Below are positions 18,324-31,442 of a DNA stretch of 64,000 nucleotides, one piece after another. Origin of the DNA: Mycolicibacterium psychrotolerans (GTDB taxonomy: Bacteria > Actinomycetota > Actinomycetes > Mycobacteriales > Mycobacteriaceae). Every line of letters begins with the position of its first letter. The first letter of the stretch is position 1. Below the pieces are notes generated by a model, which worked only from the letters and a program-made list of their open reading frames with translations, made no database searches and was not told where the DNA came from. Position numbers and translations under genes: made by a program. The DNA lies in assembly GCF_010729305.1 (NCBI RefSeq), contig NZ_AP022574.1, positions 2,790,001 through 2,854,000 on the forward strand, read 5' to 3'.

Positions 18324-20668
18324 AGGTGCGCGCCGACGACATCACGGCGTTCACCGCCGTCGATGACACCCTCGTGCTGGCCTCGGTGTCGTCGCCTGCC
18401 GAGGAGGAGTTGCTCAGCGACTGGCTGCACCGGCAGCGCACCGAACACCCCGAGACCAAGATCGAGGTGCTGAAGCTGCCGGCCGACGACGACCCGCCTC
18501 CCGGCGTGCTCGCCCGGCTGGTGGAGATGCTCGACGCCGATCACGACCGATCCGTCGTTCCGGTGCGGGTGTTCTGGGTGCCGGGCGGCCTGCCCACGCG
18601 ATCGAAGGTGGTGGCGCTGCTGTCCGGGCGCGACACCTACTGTCCGCCGAAGATCCTGCAGCACAGCATCCTCAAACGGGATCCCTCGCGCGCCCGCGTC
18701 GTCGCCGGCGAACCGGCCAAGGTGTCCGAACTGCGCCAGTACTGGAGCGACAACACCACCGCCGAAAACCCCAGGGAATTCGCGCGATTCGTGCTCCGCC
18801 GGGCCATCCTGGCGATCGAGCGGGTGGAGTTGCGGCTGCTCGGTCCCGAGTACAAGTCGCCGAGGCTGATCAAACCCGAGGTGCTCTCCTCGGCCCGGTT
18901 CCGGGAAGGTCTGGAGAAGATCCCCGGCGCCACCGTCGAACAGGCCGGGGAGATGCTCGACGAACTCGGCACCGGCTGGAGCCGATTCTCCGTCGACCTG
19001 ATCCCGTCGCTGGGCCGGGCGATCTTCAGCCGCGGCTTCGACCCCAACATCGACTACGACCGCACCGAGGTCGAGGCGATGCGCCATGCGCTGGAAGCCC
19101 ATCCGGCCGTCCTGCTGTTCTCCCACCGGTCCTACCTCGACGGGGTCATCGTGCCCGTCGCGATGCAGGAGAACCGGCTCCCACCGGTGCACACGTTCGC
19201 GGGCATAAACCTGTCGTTCGGCGCCATGGGGCCGCTGATGCGCCGCTCCGGCGTGATCTTCCTGCGCCGCAAGCTCGACGACCCGCTGTACAAGTTCGTG
19301 CTGCGCCAATTCGTCGGCTACATCGTCGAGAAGCGGTTCAACCTCTCATGGGCGATCGAGGGCACCCGGTCGCGCACCGGAAAGATGTTGCCGCCCAAGC
19401 TCGGTCTGCTCGCCTACGTCGCCGACGCCTACCTCGACGGCCGCAGCGACGACATCCTGTTGCAGCCGGTGTCGATCAGCTTCGACCAGCTACACGAGAC
19501 CGCCGAGTACGCGTCCTACGCCCGGGGCGGGGAGAAGACCCCGGAGGGGTTGTCGTGGCTGGTCAACTACATCCGCGCCCAGGGCGAGCGCAACTACGGC
19601 AAGATCTACGTCCGGTTCCCGCCCGCGGTGTCGATGCGGGAGTACCTCGGCGAGCCGCACGGCCCGATGACGACCGACGACGCGGCCAAACGCCTTGCGC
19701 TGCAGAAGATGGCGTTCGAGGTGGCGTGGCGCATCGTGCAGGTGACCCCGGTCAGCGCGACGGGTCTGGTGTCGGCGCTGCTGCTGTCCACCCGCGGCGT
19801 CGCACTGACGCTCGACCAGCTGCACCACACGCTGCAGGAATCGCTGGACTACCTCGAGCGCAAGCAGACGCCGATGACCAACAGCGCATTGCGGTTGCGT
19901 ACCCCCGACGGTGTCCGCGCCGCGCTGGACGCGATGTCCGGCGGGCATCCGGTCACCCGCGTCGACGGCGGCCGCGAGACCGTCTGGTACATCGCGCCGC
20001 AGGACGAGCTCGAGGCGGCCTTCTACCGCAACTCGCTGATCGACGCGTTCCTGGAGACCTCGCTGGTCGAGCTCGCCCTCGCCTATGCCACCCGCACGGA
20101 AAGCGATCGGATGGAGGCGTTCTGGACCCAGGTGATGCGGCTGCGCGACCTGCTCAAGTTCGAGTTCTACTTCGCCGACTCCGCCGCCTTCCGCGCACAC
20201 GTCAACGAGGAGATGTCGTGGCACCAGGACTGGGAGAGCGACGTCGCCGCCGGCGGTGACCGTCTCGACGCGCTGCTGCGGGCCAAGCGCCCGACGATAG
20301 CCGGCCCGCTGTTGCGGCCGTTCTTCGAGGCCTACCAGATCGTCGCGGACGCACTTCTGGACGCACCGGCCGACATCTCCGAGAAGGACCTGACGGCCAA
20401 GGCGCTGGGGCTCGGCCGGCAGTATGTCGCCCAGGACCGCGTGCAGAGCAACGAGTCGGTGTCGGCCCTGCTTTTCACCACCGCACGGCAGGTCGCAGCG
20501 GACCAGCATCTGCTCGAACCCGCCGCAGATCTCGACGATCGGCGCAGGCAGTTCCGCAATGAACTGCGGGGCATCCTGACCGACATGAACACCGTCGACC
20601 GAGTTGCGCGCAAGCAGTTCGTGACGCGCGAGCGCAGCCGTCGCGAGTTGCGCAACCCGACGGTCTGA
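18320..20668 (+). CDS. plsB2: Glycerol-3-phosphate 1-O-acyltransferase PlsB2
   Basis: 782 residues, matching the PlsB family (about 780-810). The acyltransferase core has block I S-H-R-S-Y-L-D (HX4D) near 267, the block II-like F-L-R-R-K-L region, block [14 protein letters not shown] near 346, and downstream P-V-S-I-S-F-D. It performs the first committed step of glycerophospholipid synthesis, acylating glycerol-3-phosphate at the membrane. The ATG overlaps the plsC stop by four bases, so the two successive acylation steps (PlsB then PlsC) and the neutral-lipid branch (WS/DGAT) are encoded in one coupled unit. Homologue of Rv2482c. Confidence 0.95.
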   Translation: MKVRADDITAFTAVDDTLVLASVSSPAEEELLSDWLHRQRTEHPETKIEVLKLPADDDPPPGVLARLVEMLDADHDRSVVPVRVFWVPGGLPTRSKVVALLSGRDTYCPPKILQHSILKRDPSRARVVAGEPAKVSELRQYWSDNTTAENPREFARFVLRRAILAIERVELRLLGPEYKSPRLIKPEVLSSARFREGLEKIPGATVEQAGEMLDELGTGWSRFSVDLIPSLGRAIFSRGFDPNIDYDRTEVEAMRHALEAHPAVLLFSHRSYLDGVIVPVAMQENRLPPVHTFAGINLSFGAMGPLMRRSGVIFLRRKLDDPLYKFVLRQFVGYIVEKRFNLSWAIEGTRSRTGKMLPPKLGLLAYVADAYLDGRSDDILLQPVSISFDQLHETAEYASYARGGEKTPEGLSWLVNYIRAQGERNYGKIYVRFPPAVSMREYLGEPHGPMTTDDAAKRLALQKMAFEVAWRIVQVTPVSATGLVSALLLSTRGVALTLDQLHHTLQESLDYLERKQTPMTNSALRLRTPDGVRAALDAMSGGHPVTRVDGGRETVWYIAPQDELEAAFYRNSLIDAFLETSLVELALAYATRTESDRMEAFWTQVMRLRDLLKFEFYFADSAAFRAHVNEEMSWHQDWESDVAAGGDRLDALLRAKRPTIAGPLLRPFFEAYQIVADALLDAPADISEKDLTAKALGLGRQYVAQDRVQSNESVSALLFTTARQVAADQHLLEPAADLDDRRRQFRNELRGILTDMNTVDRVARKQFVTRERSRRELRNPTV

Positions 20669-20702
20669 CGAGCTTCCTGCTGGCAGGTCATACGCTGGAG
20701 GG

Positions 20703-22757
20703 ATGACTCTCACCGGCCGACCCGCCACGGTAGGCGTGCGCAAGGCGTCGGTGTGGCCGCTGCTCTACGGCGTCGCCGTGCTCGCCGGGTTGACCGCGGC
20801 CGGGCTGTCCGCGCTGTCGCTGGCCGAGGCCCTGACCGCGACCGGACTGCCCGACCCGGGCCCGGTCACCACTTACGGGTTGCCGTTCGTCAAGGCGGCC
20901 GGTGAGCTCGCCGCGGTGATCGCCACCGGCTCGTTCCTCTTCGCGGCGTTCATGGTGCCGCCGCAGGCCAACGGCGTGCTCGACGTCGCGGGCTACCGGG
21001 CGTTGCGCACCGGCACCGCGGCGGCGGGCATCTGGACCGTCTGCGCGGTGCTGATGGTGCCGCTCACGGTCTCCGACATCAGCGGGCAGCCCCTGTCGTC
21101 GCGTCTGAGTCCCGCCGACATCTGGTCGGTCGCGGACCTCATCGACATCGCGGGCGCCTGGCGGTGGACCGCACTGTTCGCCGCGGTGGTGACCGTGGTC
21201 AGCATCCCTGTGCTGCGCTGGTCCTGGACGCCGGCGCTGTTCGCCGGATCCCTGGCGACGCTGCTGCCCCTCGCGCTCACCGGCCATTCGTCGTCCGGCG
21301 GCGCGCACGACATCGCGACCAACAGCCTTCTCGTCCACCTGATCGCCGGTGCCGTGTGGGCAGGCGGTCTGCTGGCCCTGCTGGCACACGCGCTCCGGGG
21401 CGGGTCCGGCGGGCTGGAGCGCAGCGACCGGGGAGTGATCCAGTACGGACACCTGGCGGCACGGCGCTTCTCGGCCGTGGCGCTGTGGTGCTTCGTGGCG
21501 ATGATGCTCAGCGGCGTCATCAACGCGCTGGTGCGCCTGCGGCCCGAGGACCTGGTGCAGACCCGGTACGGGTGGCTGGTGCTGGCCAAGGTCGCCGCGC
21601 TGGTGGCACTCGGATTCCTGGGGTGGCGGCAGCGTCGCAGCGGCGTGGCCGCACTGGCCGCGGACGCGGGCGCACGGGCAGCGCTGATCCGGCTGGCGCT
21701 CGTCGAGGCGGTCGTCTTCGGGCTCACCTTCGGCGTCGCCGTCGCATTGGGGCGCACTCCACCACCGCCGCCGACCAACACGAACCTGTCGATCCCCGCG
21801 GTCGAGATCGGTTACGACCTGGCCGGCCCGCCGACTGCGGCGCGGCTGCTGTTCGACTGGCGCTTCGACCTGGTGTTCGGCACCGCGGCGCTGGTGTTCG
21901 CGGTGGTGTACCTCGCGGCGGTGCGCCGGCTGCGCCGTCGCGGCGACGCGTGGCCGGTCGGTCGCGTGGTGGCCTGGTTGCTCGGCTGCCTGGTGCTGCT
22001 GCTGGCGACATCGTCGGGGATCGGCCGCTACATGCCGGCGATGTTCAGCATGCACATGATCGCCCACATGCTGCTGTCGATGCTCGCGCCGATTCTGCTG
22101 GTGCTCGGCGCCCCGATGACGCTGGCGCTGCGCGCGTTGCCGACGGCCGGACGAAACGAGCCGCCCGGGCCGCGGGAATGGCTGCTGGCCGCACTGCATT
22201 CGCGGTTATCGCGGTTGTTGACCAATCCGTTCGTCGCGACCGCACTGTTCATCGTCGGGTTCTACGGCCTGTACTTCGGCGGCATCTTCGACGCCGCGGT
22301 GGGCAGCCACGCCGCGCACCTCGCGATGAATCTGCACTTCCTGCTGAGCGGCTACCTCTTCTACTGGGTGGTGATCGGCGTCGACCCGACACCGCGGCCG
22401 CTCCCGTCGATCGCCAAGCTCGGCATGGTGTTCGCGTCGCTTCCGCTGCACGCGTTCTTCGGTGTGGTGCTGATGGGCACCAACACCGCGATCGGCGGCG
22501 ACTTCTACCGCTCGCTCGGCCTTCCCTGGCACACCGACCTGATCGGGGATCAACGCCTCGGCGGGGCGATCGCGTGGGCCGCGGGTGAAGTGCCGCTGGT
22601 CGTGGTGCTCATCGCGCTGTTCGTGCAGTGGCGTCGCAGCGACGACCGGACCGCGCGCCGGCTGGACCGCGCCGCCGACCGCGACGACGACGCCGACCTG
22701 GCCGCCTACAACGCGATGCTGGCCGAGTTGGCCCGGCGGGACCGCGCCGACGGCTAG
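20703..22757 (+). CDS. CopD-CtaG fusion integral membrane protein (Rv0102-like)
   Basis: 684 residues and strongly hydrophobic, with about 13-15 predicted membrane segments. The N-terminal half (about 130-340) resembles CopD, with G-H-S-S-S-G-G-A-H-D and paired His/Trp positions in the helices. The C-terminal half (about 390-650) resembles the CtaG (caa3-type) assembly family, with M-F-S-M-H-M-I-A-H-M, a family-conserved His/Met cluster likely to bind copper. It probably moves or delivers copper for a membrane oxidase; the same architecture occurs in Rv0102. The gene starts 34 bases after plsB2. Its TAG stop shares the palindrome CTAG with the stop of the convergent downstream gene. Function beyond copper handling is inferred. 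Confidence 0.85.
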   Translation: MTLTGRPATVGVRKASVWPLLYGVAVLAGLTAAGLSALSLAEALTATGLPDPGPVTTYGLPFVKAAGELAAVIATGSFLFAAFMVPPQANGVLDVAGYRALRTGTAAAGIWTVCAVLMVPLTVSDISGQPLSSRLSPADIWSVADLIDIAGAWRWTALFAAVVTVVSIPVLRWSWTPALFAGSLATLLPLALTGHSSSGGAHDIATNSLLVHLIAGAVWAGGLLALLAHALRGGSGGLERSDRGVIQYGHLAARRFSAVALWCFVAMMLSGVINALVRLRPEDLVQTRYGWLVLAKVAALVALGFLGWRQRRSGVAALAADAGARAALIRLALVEAVVFGLTFGVAVALGRTPPPPPTNTNLSIPAVEIGYDLAGPPTAARLLFDWRFDLVFGTAALVFAVVYLAAVRRLRRRGDAWPVGRVVAWLLGCLVLLLATSSGIGRYMPAMFSMHMIAHMLLSMLAPILLVLGAPMTLALRALPTAGRNEPPGPREWLLAALHSRLSRLLTNPFVATALFIVGFYGLYFGGIFDAAVGSHAAHLAMNLHFLLSGYLFYWVVIGVDPTPRPLPSIAKLGMVFASLPLHAFFGVVLMGTNTAIGGDFYRSLGLPWHTDLIGDQRLGGAIAWAAGEVPLVVVLIALFVQWRRSDDRTARRLDRAADRDDDADLAAYNAMLAELARRDRADG

Positions 22758-23656
22758 CTCGGCACCGCCCCGGCCGCGATCGCGGCGGGCCAGCTGCCGT
22801 AGGCGCTGATGTCGGTGCCGTCGGCCGCGGCGGCGTCGCAGCTGAACGCGGTGCGCCAGGAGCCGTCGGCGAACTCGACCTTGCCCAGCTGCATCGGCGG
22901 CGGCAGCGCCGCCAGGAAGCGTCCGAGCGCCGCCGCAGACATCAGCCACCGCTGCCCGTAGAGCGCCGTCCCGGCAGCGCCGTCGGGGACTCGGCTGACC
23001 GCCGGTTTGGCCGGCGTCGACGGCAGCACCGTCATCCGGTAGCGCGGGGCGGTGGTGAGCTCGCCGGACCAGCGGGCGCCCAGGTCGGTGAGCTGATGGG
23101 TCAGCGGCCCGCCGAGCAGGTGCGCGCCGAACACCACCAGCTCTTGCGGATCGGCAACGGTCAGCGGCCAGACTTCGTCGATGCGGCATCCCGTCAGCGC
23201 CGCGGCCACGTCGAGCGCGACCGCGTCGTCGTACGGGCGCGCCAGCACCGAGAATTCCGCCGTCTGCACGGCCGCGCCGCGCGGGTCACCGCAGGGCTCG
23301 ACTGTCGTCAGGACGGCGTCGACCCCATCGGGGAGCGGCGCGCCGTCCTCCGGCGCGGCGACCAGAGTGGCGTCCGGAATCGCCCGCCGGACTGTGGCGA
23401 CCAGCGCGTCGGGCGCGCCGATCACGGGTCGCGGTGGCGTGGCGAACCGGACGTCGGCGGGCCAGCCCGATGCCGAGGCCTGGGTGGCGAGCACGGTCAT
23501 CGCGCGGTTGGCGGTCACGAGATCGGGCGCCGCGACGGTGAAGCGATCCGCGGCCATGGTGGGTGTGATGCCGACGGCGCCGGGCGGCACGGGCACTCGG
23601 GTGAGGATGCGCACCCCGGGCAGCGACATCAGGGTGGCGCGACGGTCGGCGGTCAC
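22754..23656 (-). CDS. Protein with allophanate hydrolase C-terminal domain (AtzF-C-like)
   Basis: 300 residues. The last about 135 residues match the non-amidase C-terminal domain of allophanate hydrolases: V-V-F-G-A-H-L, then H-Q-L-T-D-L-G-A-R, T-A-P-R-Y-R-M, V-E-F-A-D-G, and a final D-I-S-x-Y-G-S-W. The N-terminal about 165 residues lack the amidase Ser-Ser-Lys triad; they are Ala/Val-rich and may be a second, diverged domain. In allophanate hydrolases the C-domain acts after the amidase step in the urea-carboxylation pathway, but no urea carboxylase or amidase genes are adjacent. The GTG start at 23656 is followed by an internal ATG nine codons on. The function is unknown; a role independent of urea breakdown is likely. 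Confidence 0.65.
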   Translation of the reverse strand: MTADRRATLMSLPGVRILTRVPVPPGAVGITPTMAADRFTVAAPDLVTANRAMTVLATQASASGWPADVRFATPPRPVIGAPDALVATVRRAIPDATLVAAPEDGAPLPDGVDAVLTTVEPCGDPRGAAVQTAEFSVLARPYDDAVALDVAAALTGCRIDEVWPLTVADPQELVVFGAHLLGGPLTHQLTDLGARWSGELTTAPRYRMTVLPSTPAKPAVSRVPDGAAGTALYGQRWLMSAAALGRFLAALPPPMQLGKVEFADGSWRTAFSCDAAAADGTDISAYGSWPAAIAAGAVPS

Positions 23657-23827
23657 CCCCTCAACCTAAGCGGCCGTCATCCCCAATGCGCGTTTCATCC
23701 CCAGCGTCGCGGTCCGACGGGCGCTGCCGCGGCTGCGCTGTCGGCGCCGCGGGGGTCAATGGCGTGTGTCGCCGACGGCACGGGCGCTGTGCCCCCTGCC
23801 GCAGCCATACGAGAAAGAGGAACCGTC

Positions 23828-24301
23828 ATGTTCGAGACCCCGATCGCCATCGTCGGCACGATCGTCACCGCTCCGGAGCGCCGCTGGGTCGGCGACCAGG
23901 AGCTGTTCAAGTTCCGCGTCGCCAGCAACTCACGCAGGCGCACCCCCGACGGAAGCTGGGAGCCGGGCAATTCGCTGTACGCCACGGTCAACTGCTGGGG
24001 ACGCCTGGTCACCGGCGTCGGTGCGGGCCTCGGGAAGGGAGACGCGGTGATCGTCGTCGGCACCGTGTACACCAGCGAGTACGAGGACCGCGACGGCAAC
24101 CGCCGGTCCTCGCTGGAGATCAGGGCCACCTCCGTGGGGCCGGACCTGGCGCGGTGCATCGCCCGTATCGACAAGCGCAGGCACCCCGAACCGGCCGCCG
24201 GGGAGGCGCCCGCAGGCGCCGGGGATTCCGGCGTCGTCGAGGACGAGCCCGACGAGCAGGAGGAGGGAGCCGAGACCGTCGGGCTGCCGCTGTCCGCGTA
24301 G
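23828..24301 (+). CDS. ssbB: Single-stranded DNA-binding protein paralogue (SsbB-like, Rv2478c)
   Basis: 157 residues. One OB fold occupies about 1-115: the N-terminal E-T-P-I-A-I-V-G-T-I-V, then F-R-V-A-S-N-S-R-R-R, then V-N-C-W-G-R-L, and V-V-G-T-V-Y-T as the fourth strand. The tail is acidic (Asp/Glu-Glu runs) but does not end in the D-F-x-x-D-x-P-F peptide of the main SSB, so partner binding may differ. Mycobacteria have this second SSB beside the essential one in the rpsF-rpsR cluster; it is linked to recombination or stress. ATG 23828 follows G-A-G-A-A-A-G-A-G-G-A-A, a good ribosome binding site. It lies just upstream of ettA, as in Rv2478c-Rv2477c. Confidence 0.87.
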   Translation: MFETPIAIVGTIVTAPERRWVGDQELFKFRVASNSRRRTPDGSWEPGNSLYATVNCWGRLVTGVGAGLGKGDAVIVVGTVYTSEYEDRDGNRRSSLEIRATSVGPDLARCIARIDKRRHPEPAAGEAPAGAGDSGVVEDEPDEQEEGAETVGLPLSA

Positions 24302-24388
24302 CGGCGGGCAGCGCCGGCGCGGTCACGCCTAGGATGGGCCCCGGACTATCGCAGATCGCGAAGACCGGAGAAAGGCGACATCGAAGGC

Positions 24389-26062
<1,674 letters not shown>

Positions 26063-26154
26063 TCTCGTCGTGCGGACCAAGTGACCGACCGCCGAGCGCG
26101 GCCGGTCGCAGCCAACGGCGGCCGGTGCGCAGTGTGTGAGTGTAGGAGCGGCGC

Positions 26155-29100
26155 ATGTCGTTGAAACCCGGTGCCATCGGGGGAACCGAGCAGGACGTCA
26201 CCCCGGAGGTGATCGACCGCCTGCTTCCCGCATACCTGGAGACCTATCGGGGTCCGCACGGCGGTGCCCCCGGGTCGGAGGGCGCCGTCACCGGCCCAGT
26301 GCGCCGACCGTCGGAAAGCTCGTCGACGGGTTCGGCCATGGTGCAGGCGCAATACCGGCTGGGTCGGCAACGCGCGGCCGGTGCCACCCTCGTCGCCGTG
26401 TACGGCGCCGACGAGCCCGGCGGGTTCGGGCCGGCGCTGCAGGTCATCACCGACAACGCGTCGATGCTGATGGACTCTGTGACGGTGCTGCTGCACCGGG
26501 TCGGCGTGGCGTACAAGGCGATCATGAATCCGGTGTTCCGGGTGCGGCGCGGGACCGGCGGGGAGCTGCTCGACATCGTCCCGGCGCCACAAGCCACTTT
26601 TGGTGACGGCGTCGACGAGACGTGGGTGCACGTCCAGTTGTCCAGCTCGGCGGATCGGCGCGCCGTCGCCGAGGCGGAGCGGCTGCTGCCGCGGGTGCTC
26701 GCCGACGCGCGGCAGGTGGCGCTGGATTCCGAGAGCATGGCCGCGATGCTGCGCAGCCTGGCCGCCGAACTCGACAGCGACACCGGCCGGCGGTTCCCCA
26801 GCCCCGACCGCAAGGACGTCGCGGCGCTGATGCGCTGGCTGGCCGACGGGCACTTCGTGCTGCTGGGGTACCAGCGCTGTCAGGTGCGCGACGGGGAGGC
26901 CACCGTCGACGCGGGCAGCCGGCTCGGCGTGCTGCGGTTGCGCCAAGACGTGCTGCCGCAACTGACCAACAAGGACGAGCTGCTCGCGCTGGCGCAGGCC
27001 ACGATCCCGAGCTTCCTGCGCTACGGCGCCTACCCGCACATCGTCGTGGTGCGTGAGCAGCCCGGTGACGGCGGCGACGACTCCGCGGCCATCGAGCACC
27101 GCTTCGTCGGCATGTTCACCGTGGCGGCGATGAACGCCAACGTCCTGGAGATCCCGCTGGTCTCCAGACGGGTCAACGACGCGCTGGCGATGGCGCACCG
27201 CGACCCCAGCCATCCCGGGCAGCTGCTGCTCGACATCATCCAGACCATCCCGCGCTCGGAGCTGTTCGCGCTCACCGCGCGCGGACTGCTCGACATGGCG
27301 ATGGCCGTCGTCGACCTCGGCTCCCGCAGGCGCACCCTGCTGTTCATGCGGGCCGACCCGCTGGCCCACTTCGTGTCCTGCCTGGTGTACCTGCCGCGTG
27401 ACCGCTACACCACCGCCGTGCGGCTGGAGATGCAGGACATCCTGGTCCGCGAGCTCGGCGGTCTCAGCATCGACTACTCCGCGCGGGTCAGTGAATCACC
27501 CTGGGCACTGGTGCATTTCACCGTCCGACTGCCTGAGGGTTCCCGCCCCCAGGGTGTCGACGTGTCCGATGCGAACGAGTCGCGCATCCAGGATCTGCTC
27601 ACCGAGGCCGCGCGGACGTGGGCCGACCGGATGCTCGGCGCGGTCCGCACGGGGTCCATCGACCAGGGCATCGCCGAGCACTACGCGGCGGCCTTCCCCG
27701 AGGTCTACAAGCAGGCGGTCACTCCGCTGCACGCTCTCACCGACATCGCGATCATCGAAGAGCTCGAGGACAACACCGTCAAGCTGGTGCTCGACGACAC
27801 CGAGAGCACCGTCGTCGACGGCATCTCCAACCTGATCTGGTATCTCGGCGGCCAGTCGGCGTCGCTGAGCCGGCTGCTGCCGATGCTGCAGTCGATGGGT
27901 GTGACGGTGCTCGAGGAGCGGCCGTTCACGGTGACCAGGCCAGACGGCCTACCGGTCTGGATCTACCAGTTCAAGGTGTCGCCGCACCGTGGCATCCCGG
28001 TCACCCCGCCCGGCCCGGAGCGCGACGCCACCGCGCAGCGCTTCGCCGACGCGGTGACCGCGATCTGGCACGGCCACTCCGAGATCGACCGTTTCAACGA
28101 GCTCGTGCTGCGCGCCGGGCTGACCTGGCAGCAGGTCGCCGTCCTGCGCGCCTACGCCAAGTACCTCAAGCAGGCCGGGTTCTCCTACAGCCAGTCGCAC
28201 ATCGCGGACGTCCTCAACGACAACGCAGGAACGGCCCGCTCGCTGGTCGAGCTGTTCGAAGCTCTTTTCTGTCCCACCGATCAGGAGCAGAGCGAGGCGA
28301 CCCGGCGTGACGCCCAGGCCGCGGCCGCCGCGGTGGCCGCCGACATCGACGCGTTGGTCAGCCTCGACACCGACCGGGTGCTGCGGGCGTTCGCCTCGAT
28401 GATGCAGGCGACCCTGCGCACCAACTACTTCGTGACCCGGCCGGACTCGGCGCGCGCCCGGAACGTGTTGTCGCTCAAGATGAATCCGGAGCTGATCGAC
28501 GAACTGCCGCTGCCCCGACCGAAATTCGAGATCTTCGTCTACTCCCCTCGGGTCGAGGGCGTGCATCTGCGGTTCGGGTTCGTGGCGCGGGGCGGCCTGC
28601 GCTGGTCGGACCGCCGCGAGGATTTCCGCACCGAGGTCCTCGGGCTGGTCAAGGCGCAGGCGGTCAAGAACGCCGTGATCGTCCCCGTCGGGGCGAAGGG
28701 CGGCTTCGTGGTGAAGAAGCCGCCGGCGCCGACGGGTGACCCCGCCGAGGACCGCGACGCCACCCGCGAGGAGGGCGTGGCCTGCTACCGGCTGTTCATC
28801 GCGGGCCTGCTGGATCTGACCGACAACGTCGACATGTCCACCGGCGCGATCGTCACCCCCGAGGGCGTCGTCCGGCGCGACGGTGACGACGCCTACCTCG
28901 TGGTGGCCGCGGACAAGGGCACCGCCACCTTCTCTGACATCGCCAACGACGTCGCCAAGTCCTACGGTTTCTGGCTCGGTGACGCGTTCGCCTCCGGCGG
29001 TTCGGTCGGCTACGACCACAAGGCGATGGGTATCACCGCCAAGGGTGCCTGGGAGTCGGTCAAGCGACACTTCCGCGAGATGGGTATCGACACCCAGACC

Positions 29101-31029
29101 GAGGAGTTCACCGTCGTCGGCGTCGGTGACATGAGCGGCGACGTCTTCGGCAACGGCATGCTGCTCTCGCAGCACATCCGCCTGCTCGCCGCCTTCGACC
29201 ACCGGCACATCTTCATCGACCCCGACCCGGACGCCGCGACGTCGTGGCAGGAACGCAAGCGGTTGTTCGACCTGGCGCGCTCCAGCTGGGAGGACTACGA
29301 CACGTCGCTGATCAGCGCCGGCGGCGGTGTCTACAGCCGCGAGCAGAAGTCCATTCCGGTCAGCGCCGAGGCGCGCCACGCGCTGGGGATCGACGACGAC
29401 GTCACCGAGCTGACGCCGCCCGCCCTGATCCGGGCGATCCTCAAGGCGCCGGCCGATCTGCTGTTCAACGGGGGCATCGGCACCTACGTCAAGGCCGAGA
29501 CGGAGTCCGACGTCGGCGACCGCGCCAACGACGCGGTGCGGGTGAACGGAAACCAGGTGCGCGCCAAGGTGATCGGCGAGGGTGGCAACCTCGGCGTCAC
29601 CTCGCTGGGTCGCATCGAGTTCGATCTGGTGGGCGGGCGCATCAACACCGACGCGCTGGACAACTCCGCCGGCGTCGACTGTTCCGACCACGAGGTCAAC
29701 ATCAAGATCCTGATCGACTCGCTGGTGACGGCGGGAAAGGTCACCACCGAGGACCGCACCGACCTGCTGCTGTCGATGACCGACGAGGTGGGCCGACTCG
29801 TCTTGGCGGACAACGAGAGTCAGAACGACCTGATGGGAACCAGCCGCGCGAACGCGGCGAGCATGCTGTCGGTGCACTCCCGGATGATCAAGGACTTCGT
29901 CGACGAGCGTGGCCTCAACCGTGAGCTGGAGGCGCTGCCCTCGGAGAAGGAGATCCGCCGCCGGACCGAGGCCGGGATCGGGCTGACCTCGCCGGAACTG
30001 GCGACGCTGATGGCCCACGTGAAGCTGGCGCTGAAGGACGACCTGCTGGCGGGGGATCTGCCCGATCAGGAGGTGTTCGCCTCCCGGCTGCCGTCGTACT
30101 TCCCGACCACGCTGCGGGACCGGTTCGCCACGGAGATCCGCTCGCACCAGCTGCGCCGCGAGATCGTCTCGACCATGCTCGTCAACGACGTGGTGGACAC
30201 CGCGGGTGTCTCCTACGCCTACCGGGTCGCCGAGGACGTCGGTGTCTCGGCGGTCGATGCGGTGCGCAGCTTCGTGGCCGTCGACGCGATCTTCGGGGTG
30301 GGGGACGTGTGGCGGCGGATCCGCGCCGCAGGCGTGGAGGGCGTGTCCGTCGCGGTCACCGACCGGATGACCCTCGATCTTCGCCGGCTGATCGACCGCG
30401 CGTCGCGCTGGCTGCTCAACTACCGTCCGCAACCGTTGGCGGTGGGCGCCGAGATCAACCGGTTCGCCGAGAAGGTGGCCACACTGACCCCGCGGATGTC
30501 GGAGTGGCTGCGCGGTGACGACAGGGCGATCGTGATGAAGGAGGCGGCGGAGTTCAGCGGCCAGGGTGCGTCCGAGGACCTCGCGTACCAGGTTGCGACG
30601 GGGCTCTACCAGTTCAGCCTGCTCGACGTCATCGACATCGCCGACATCGTCGACCGCGATGCGGCCGAGGTGGCGGACGCCTACTTCGCGCTGATGGACC
30701 ACCTGGGCACCGACGGGCTGTTGACCGCCGTCTCGCGGCTGTCCCGGGAGGACCGTTGGCATTCGTTGGCGCGGTTGGCCATTCGTGACGACATCTACGG
30801 TTCGTTGCGGGCACTGAGCTTCGACGTGCTGGCGGTCGGTGAGCCCGAAGAGAACGGCGAGGAGAAGATCTCCGAGTGGGAGATGACCAACACCAACCGG
30901 GTCACCCGCGCCCGCCGGACGCTGACCGAACTGTACGAAAGTGGTCAGCACGACCTGGCGACGTTGTCGGTGGCGGCCCGTCAGATCCGCAGCATGACGA
31001 GGACGAGCGGGACGGGAACATCCGGGTGA
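26155..31029 (+). CDS. gdh: NAD-specific glutamate dehydrogenase, large (180 kDa class)
   Basis: 1,624 residues, the length of the large NAD-GDH class (Rv2476c). The N-terminal about 700 residues are the regulatory ACT/PAS-like region. The catalytic region (about 790-1200) includes G-G-L-R-W-S-D-R near 812, the P-V-G-A-K-G-G-F segment with catalytic Lys near 846, and the dinucleotide-binding G-V-G-D-M-S-G-D-V near 990. A C-terminal helical domain follows. It oxidises glutamate to 2-oxoglutarate and ammonium in the cytoplasm; in mycobacteria it is held back by GarA and released by PknG phosphorylation. ATG 26155 follows T-A-G-G-A-G-C. The TGA overlaps the thioesterase start (GTGA). Confidence 0.96.
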   Translation: MSLKPGAIGGTEQDVTPEVIDRLLPAYLETYRGPHGGAPGSEGAVTGPVRRPSESSSTGSAMVQAQYRLGRQRAAGATLVAVYGADEPGGFGPALQVITDNASMLMDSVTVLLHRVGVAYKAIMNPVFRVRRGTGGELLDIVPAPQATFGDGVDETWVHVQLSSSADRRAVAEAERLLPRVLADARQVALDSESMAAMLRSLAAELDSDTGRRFPSPDRKDVAALMRWLADGHFVLLGYQRCQVRDGEATVDAGSRLGVLRLRQDVLPQLTNKDELLALAQATIPSFLRYGAYPHIVVVREQPGDGGDDSAAIEHRFVGMFTVAAMNANVLEIPLVSRRVNDALAMAHRDPSHPGQLLLDIIQTIPRSELFALTARGLLDMAMAVVDLGSRRRTLLFMRADPLAHFVSCLVYLPRDRYTTAVRLEMQDILVRELGGLSIDYSARVSESPWALVHFTVRLPEGSRPQGVDVSDANESRIQDLLTEAARTWADRMLGAVRTGSIDQGIAEHYAAAFPEVYKQAVTPLHALTDIAIIEELEDNTVKLVLDDTESTVVDGISNLIWYLGGQSASLSRLLPMLQSMGVTVLEERPFTVTRPDGLPVWIYQFKVSPHRGIPVTPPGPERDATAQRFADAVTAIWHGHSEIDRFNELVLRAGLTWQQVAVLRAYAKYLKQAGFSYSQSHIADVLNDNAGTARSLVELFEALFCPTDQEQSEATRRDAQAAAAAVAADIDALVSLDTDRVLRAFASMMQATLRTNYFVTRPDSARARNVLSLKMNPELIDELPLPRPKFEIFVYSPRVEGVHLRFGFVARGGLRWSDRREDFRTEVLGLVKAQAVKNAVIVPVGAKGGFVVKKPPAPTGDPAEDRDATREEGVACYRLFIAGLLDLTDNVDMSTGAIVTPEGVVRRDGDDAYLVVAADKGTATFSDIANDVAKSYGFWLGDAFASGGSVGYDHKAMGITAKGAWESVKRHFREMGIDTQTEEFTVVGVGDMSGDVFGNGMLLSQHIRLLAAFDHRHIFIDPDPDAATSWQERKRLFDLARSSWEDYDTSLISAGGGVYSREQKSIPVSAEARHALGIDDDVTELTPPALIRAILKAPADLLFNGGIGTYVKAETESDVGDRANDAVRVNGNQVRAKVIGEGGNLGVTSLGRIEFDLVGGRINTDALDNSAGVDCSDHEVNIKILIDSLVTAGKVTTEDRTDLLLSMTDEVGRLVLADNESQNDLMGTSRANAASMLSVHSRMIKDFVDERGLNRELEALPSEKEIRRRTEAGIGLTSPELATLMAHVKLALKDDLLAGDLPDQEVFASRLPSYFPTTLRDRFATEIRSHQLRREIVSTMLVNDVVDTAGVSYAYRVAEDVGVSAVDAVRSFVAVDAIFGVGDVWRRIRAAGVEGVSVAVTDRMTLDLRRLIDRASRWLLNYRPQPLAVGAEINRFAEKVATLTPRMSEWLRGDDRAIVMKEAAEFSGQGASEDLAYQVATGLYQFSLLDVIDIADIVDRDAAEVADAYFALMDHLGTDGLLTAVSRLSREDRWHSLARLAIRDDIYGSLRALSFDVLAVGEPEENGEEKISEWEMTNTNRVTRARRTLTELYESGQHDLATLSVAARQIRSMTRTSGTGTSG

Positions 31030-31442
31030 CGGCTCAGGGCTTCACAGCGCCGGTTCATGTGCGCTGGTCGGACATCGACATGTACCAGCACATCAACCAC
31101 GCGACGATGGTCACGATTCTCGAAGAGGCCCGAATCCCGTTCTTGCGGGAGCCGTTCGGTGACGAGATCACCACGATCGGACTCCTGATCGCGGAGGTGC
31201 AGATCTCCTACAAGGCGCAATTGCGGCTGATCGATTCGCCGTTGCAGGTGACGATGTGGTCGAAGCGGGTCCGGGCGGTGGACTTCACCATCGGCTACGA
31301 GGTGCGTTCGGTCGGGGCGCCGCCCGATTCCCGCGCGGCGGTCATCGCGGAAACCCAGCTGGCCGCGGTGCACATCGAAGAGCAACGGCTGCAGCGGCTT
31401 TCGGTGAAACAGCGGGAGTACCTGCAGCACTGGGCGCGATGA
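31026..31442 (+). CDS. Hotdog-fold acyl-CoA thioesterase (4HBT family, Rv2475c)
   Basis: 138 residues, single hotdog domain. [14 protein letters not shown] carries the D-x-x-x-x-H-x-x-H pattern of 4-hydroxybenzoyl-CoA-type thioesterases, with the catalytic Asp near residue 16. It hydrolyses acyl-CoA thioesters in the cytosol; the substrate is unknown. The GTG at 31026 overlaps the gdh stop by four bases, and the stop overlaps the next ATG, so the three genes are translationally coupled. A longer upstream reading in this frame lies inside gdh and is rejected as a start. Confidence 0.9.
   Translation: MTAQGFTAPVHVRWSDIDMYQHINHATMVTILEEARIPFLREPFGDEITTIGLLIAEVQISYKAQLRLIDSPLQVTMWSKRVRAVDFTIGYEVRSVGAPPDSRAAVIAETQLAAVHIEEQRLQRLSVKQREYLQHWAR

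Noticed and set aside
27949..30951. A 1,000-codon open frame antisense to gdh.
   Set aside because: It is the GC-skew mirror of a strongly coding gene: composition is His/Arg/Val/Gly-rich, no domain pattern is seen, and the opposite frame encodes a clear NAD-glutamate dehydrogenase.
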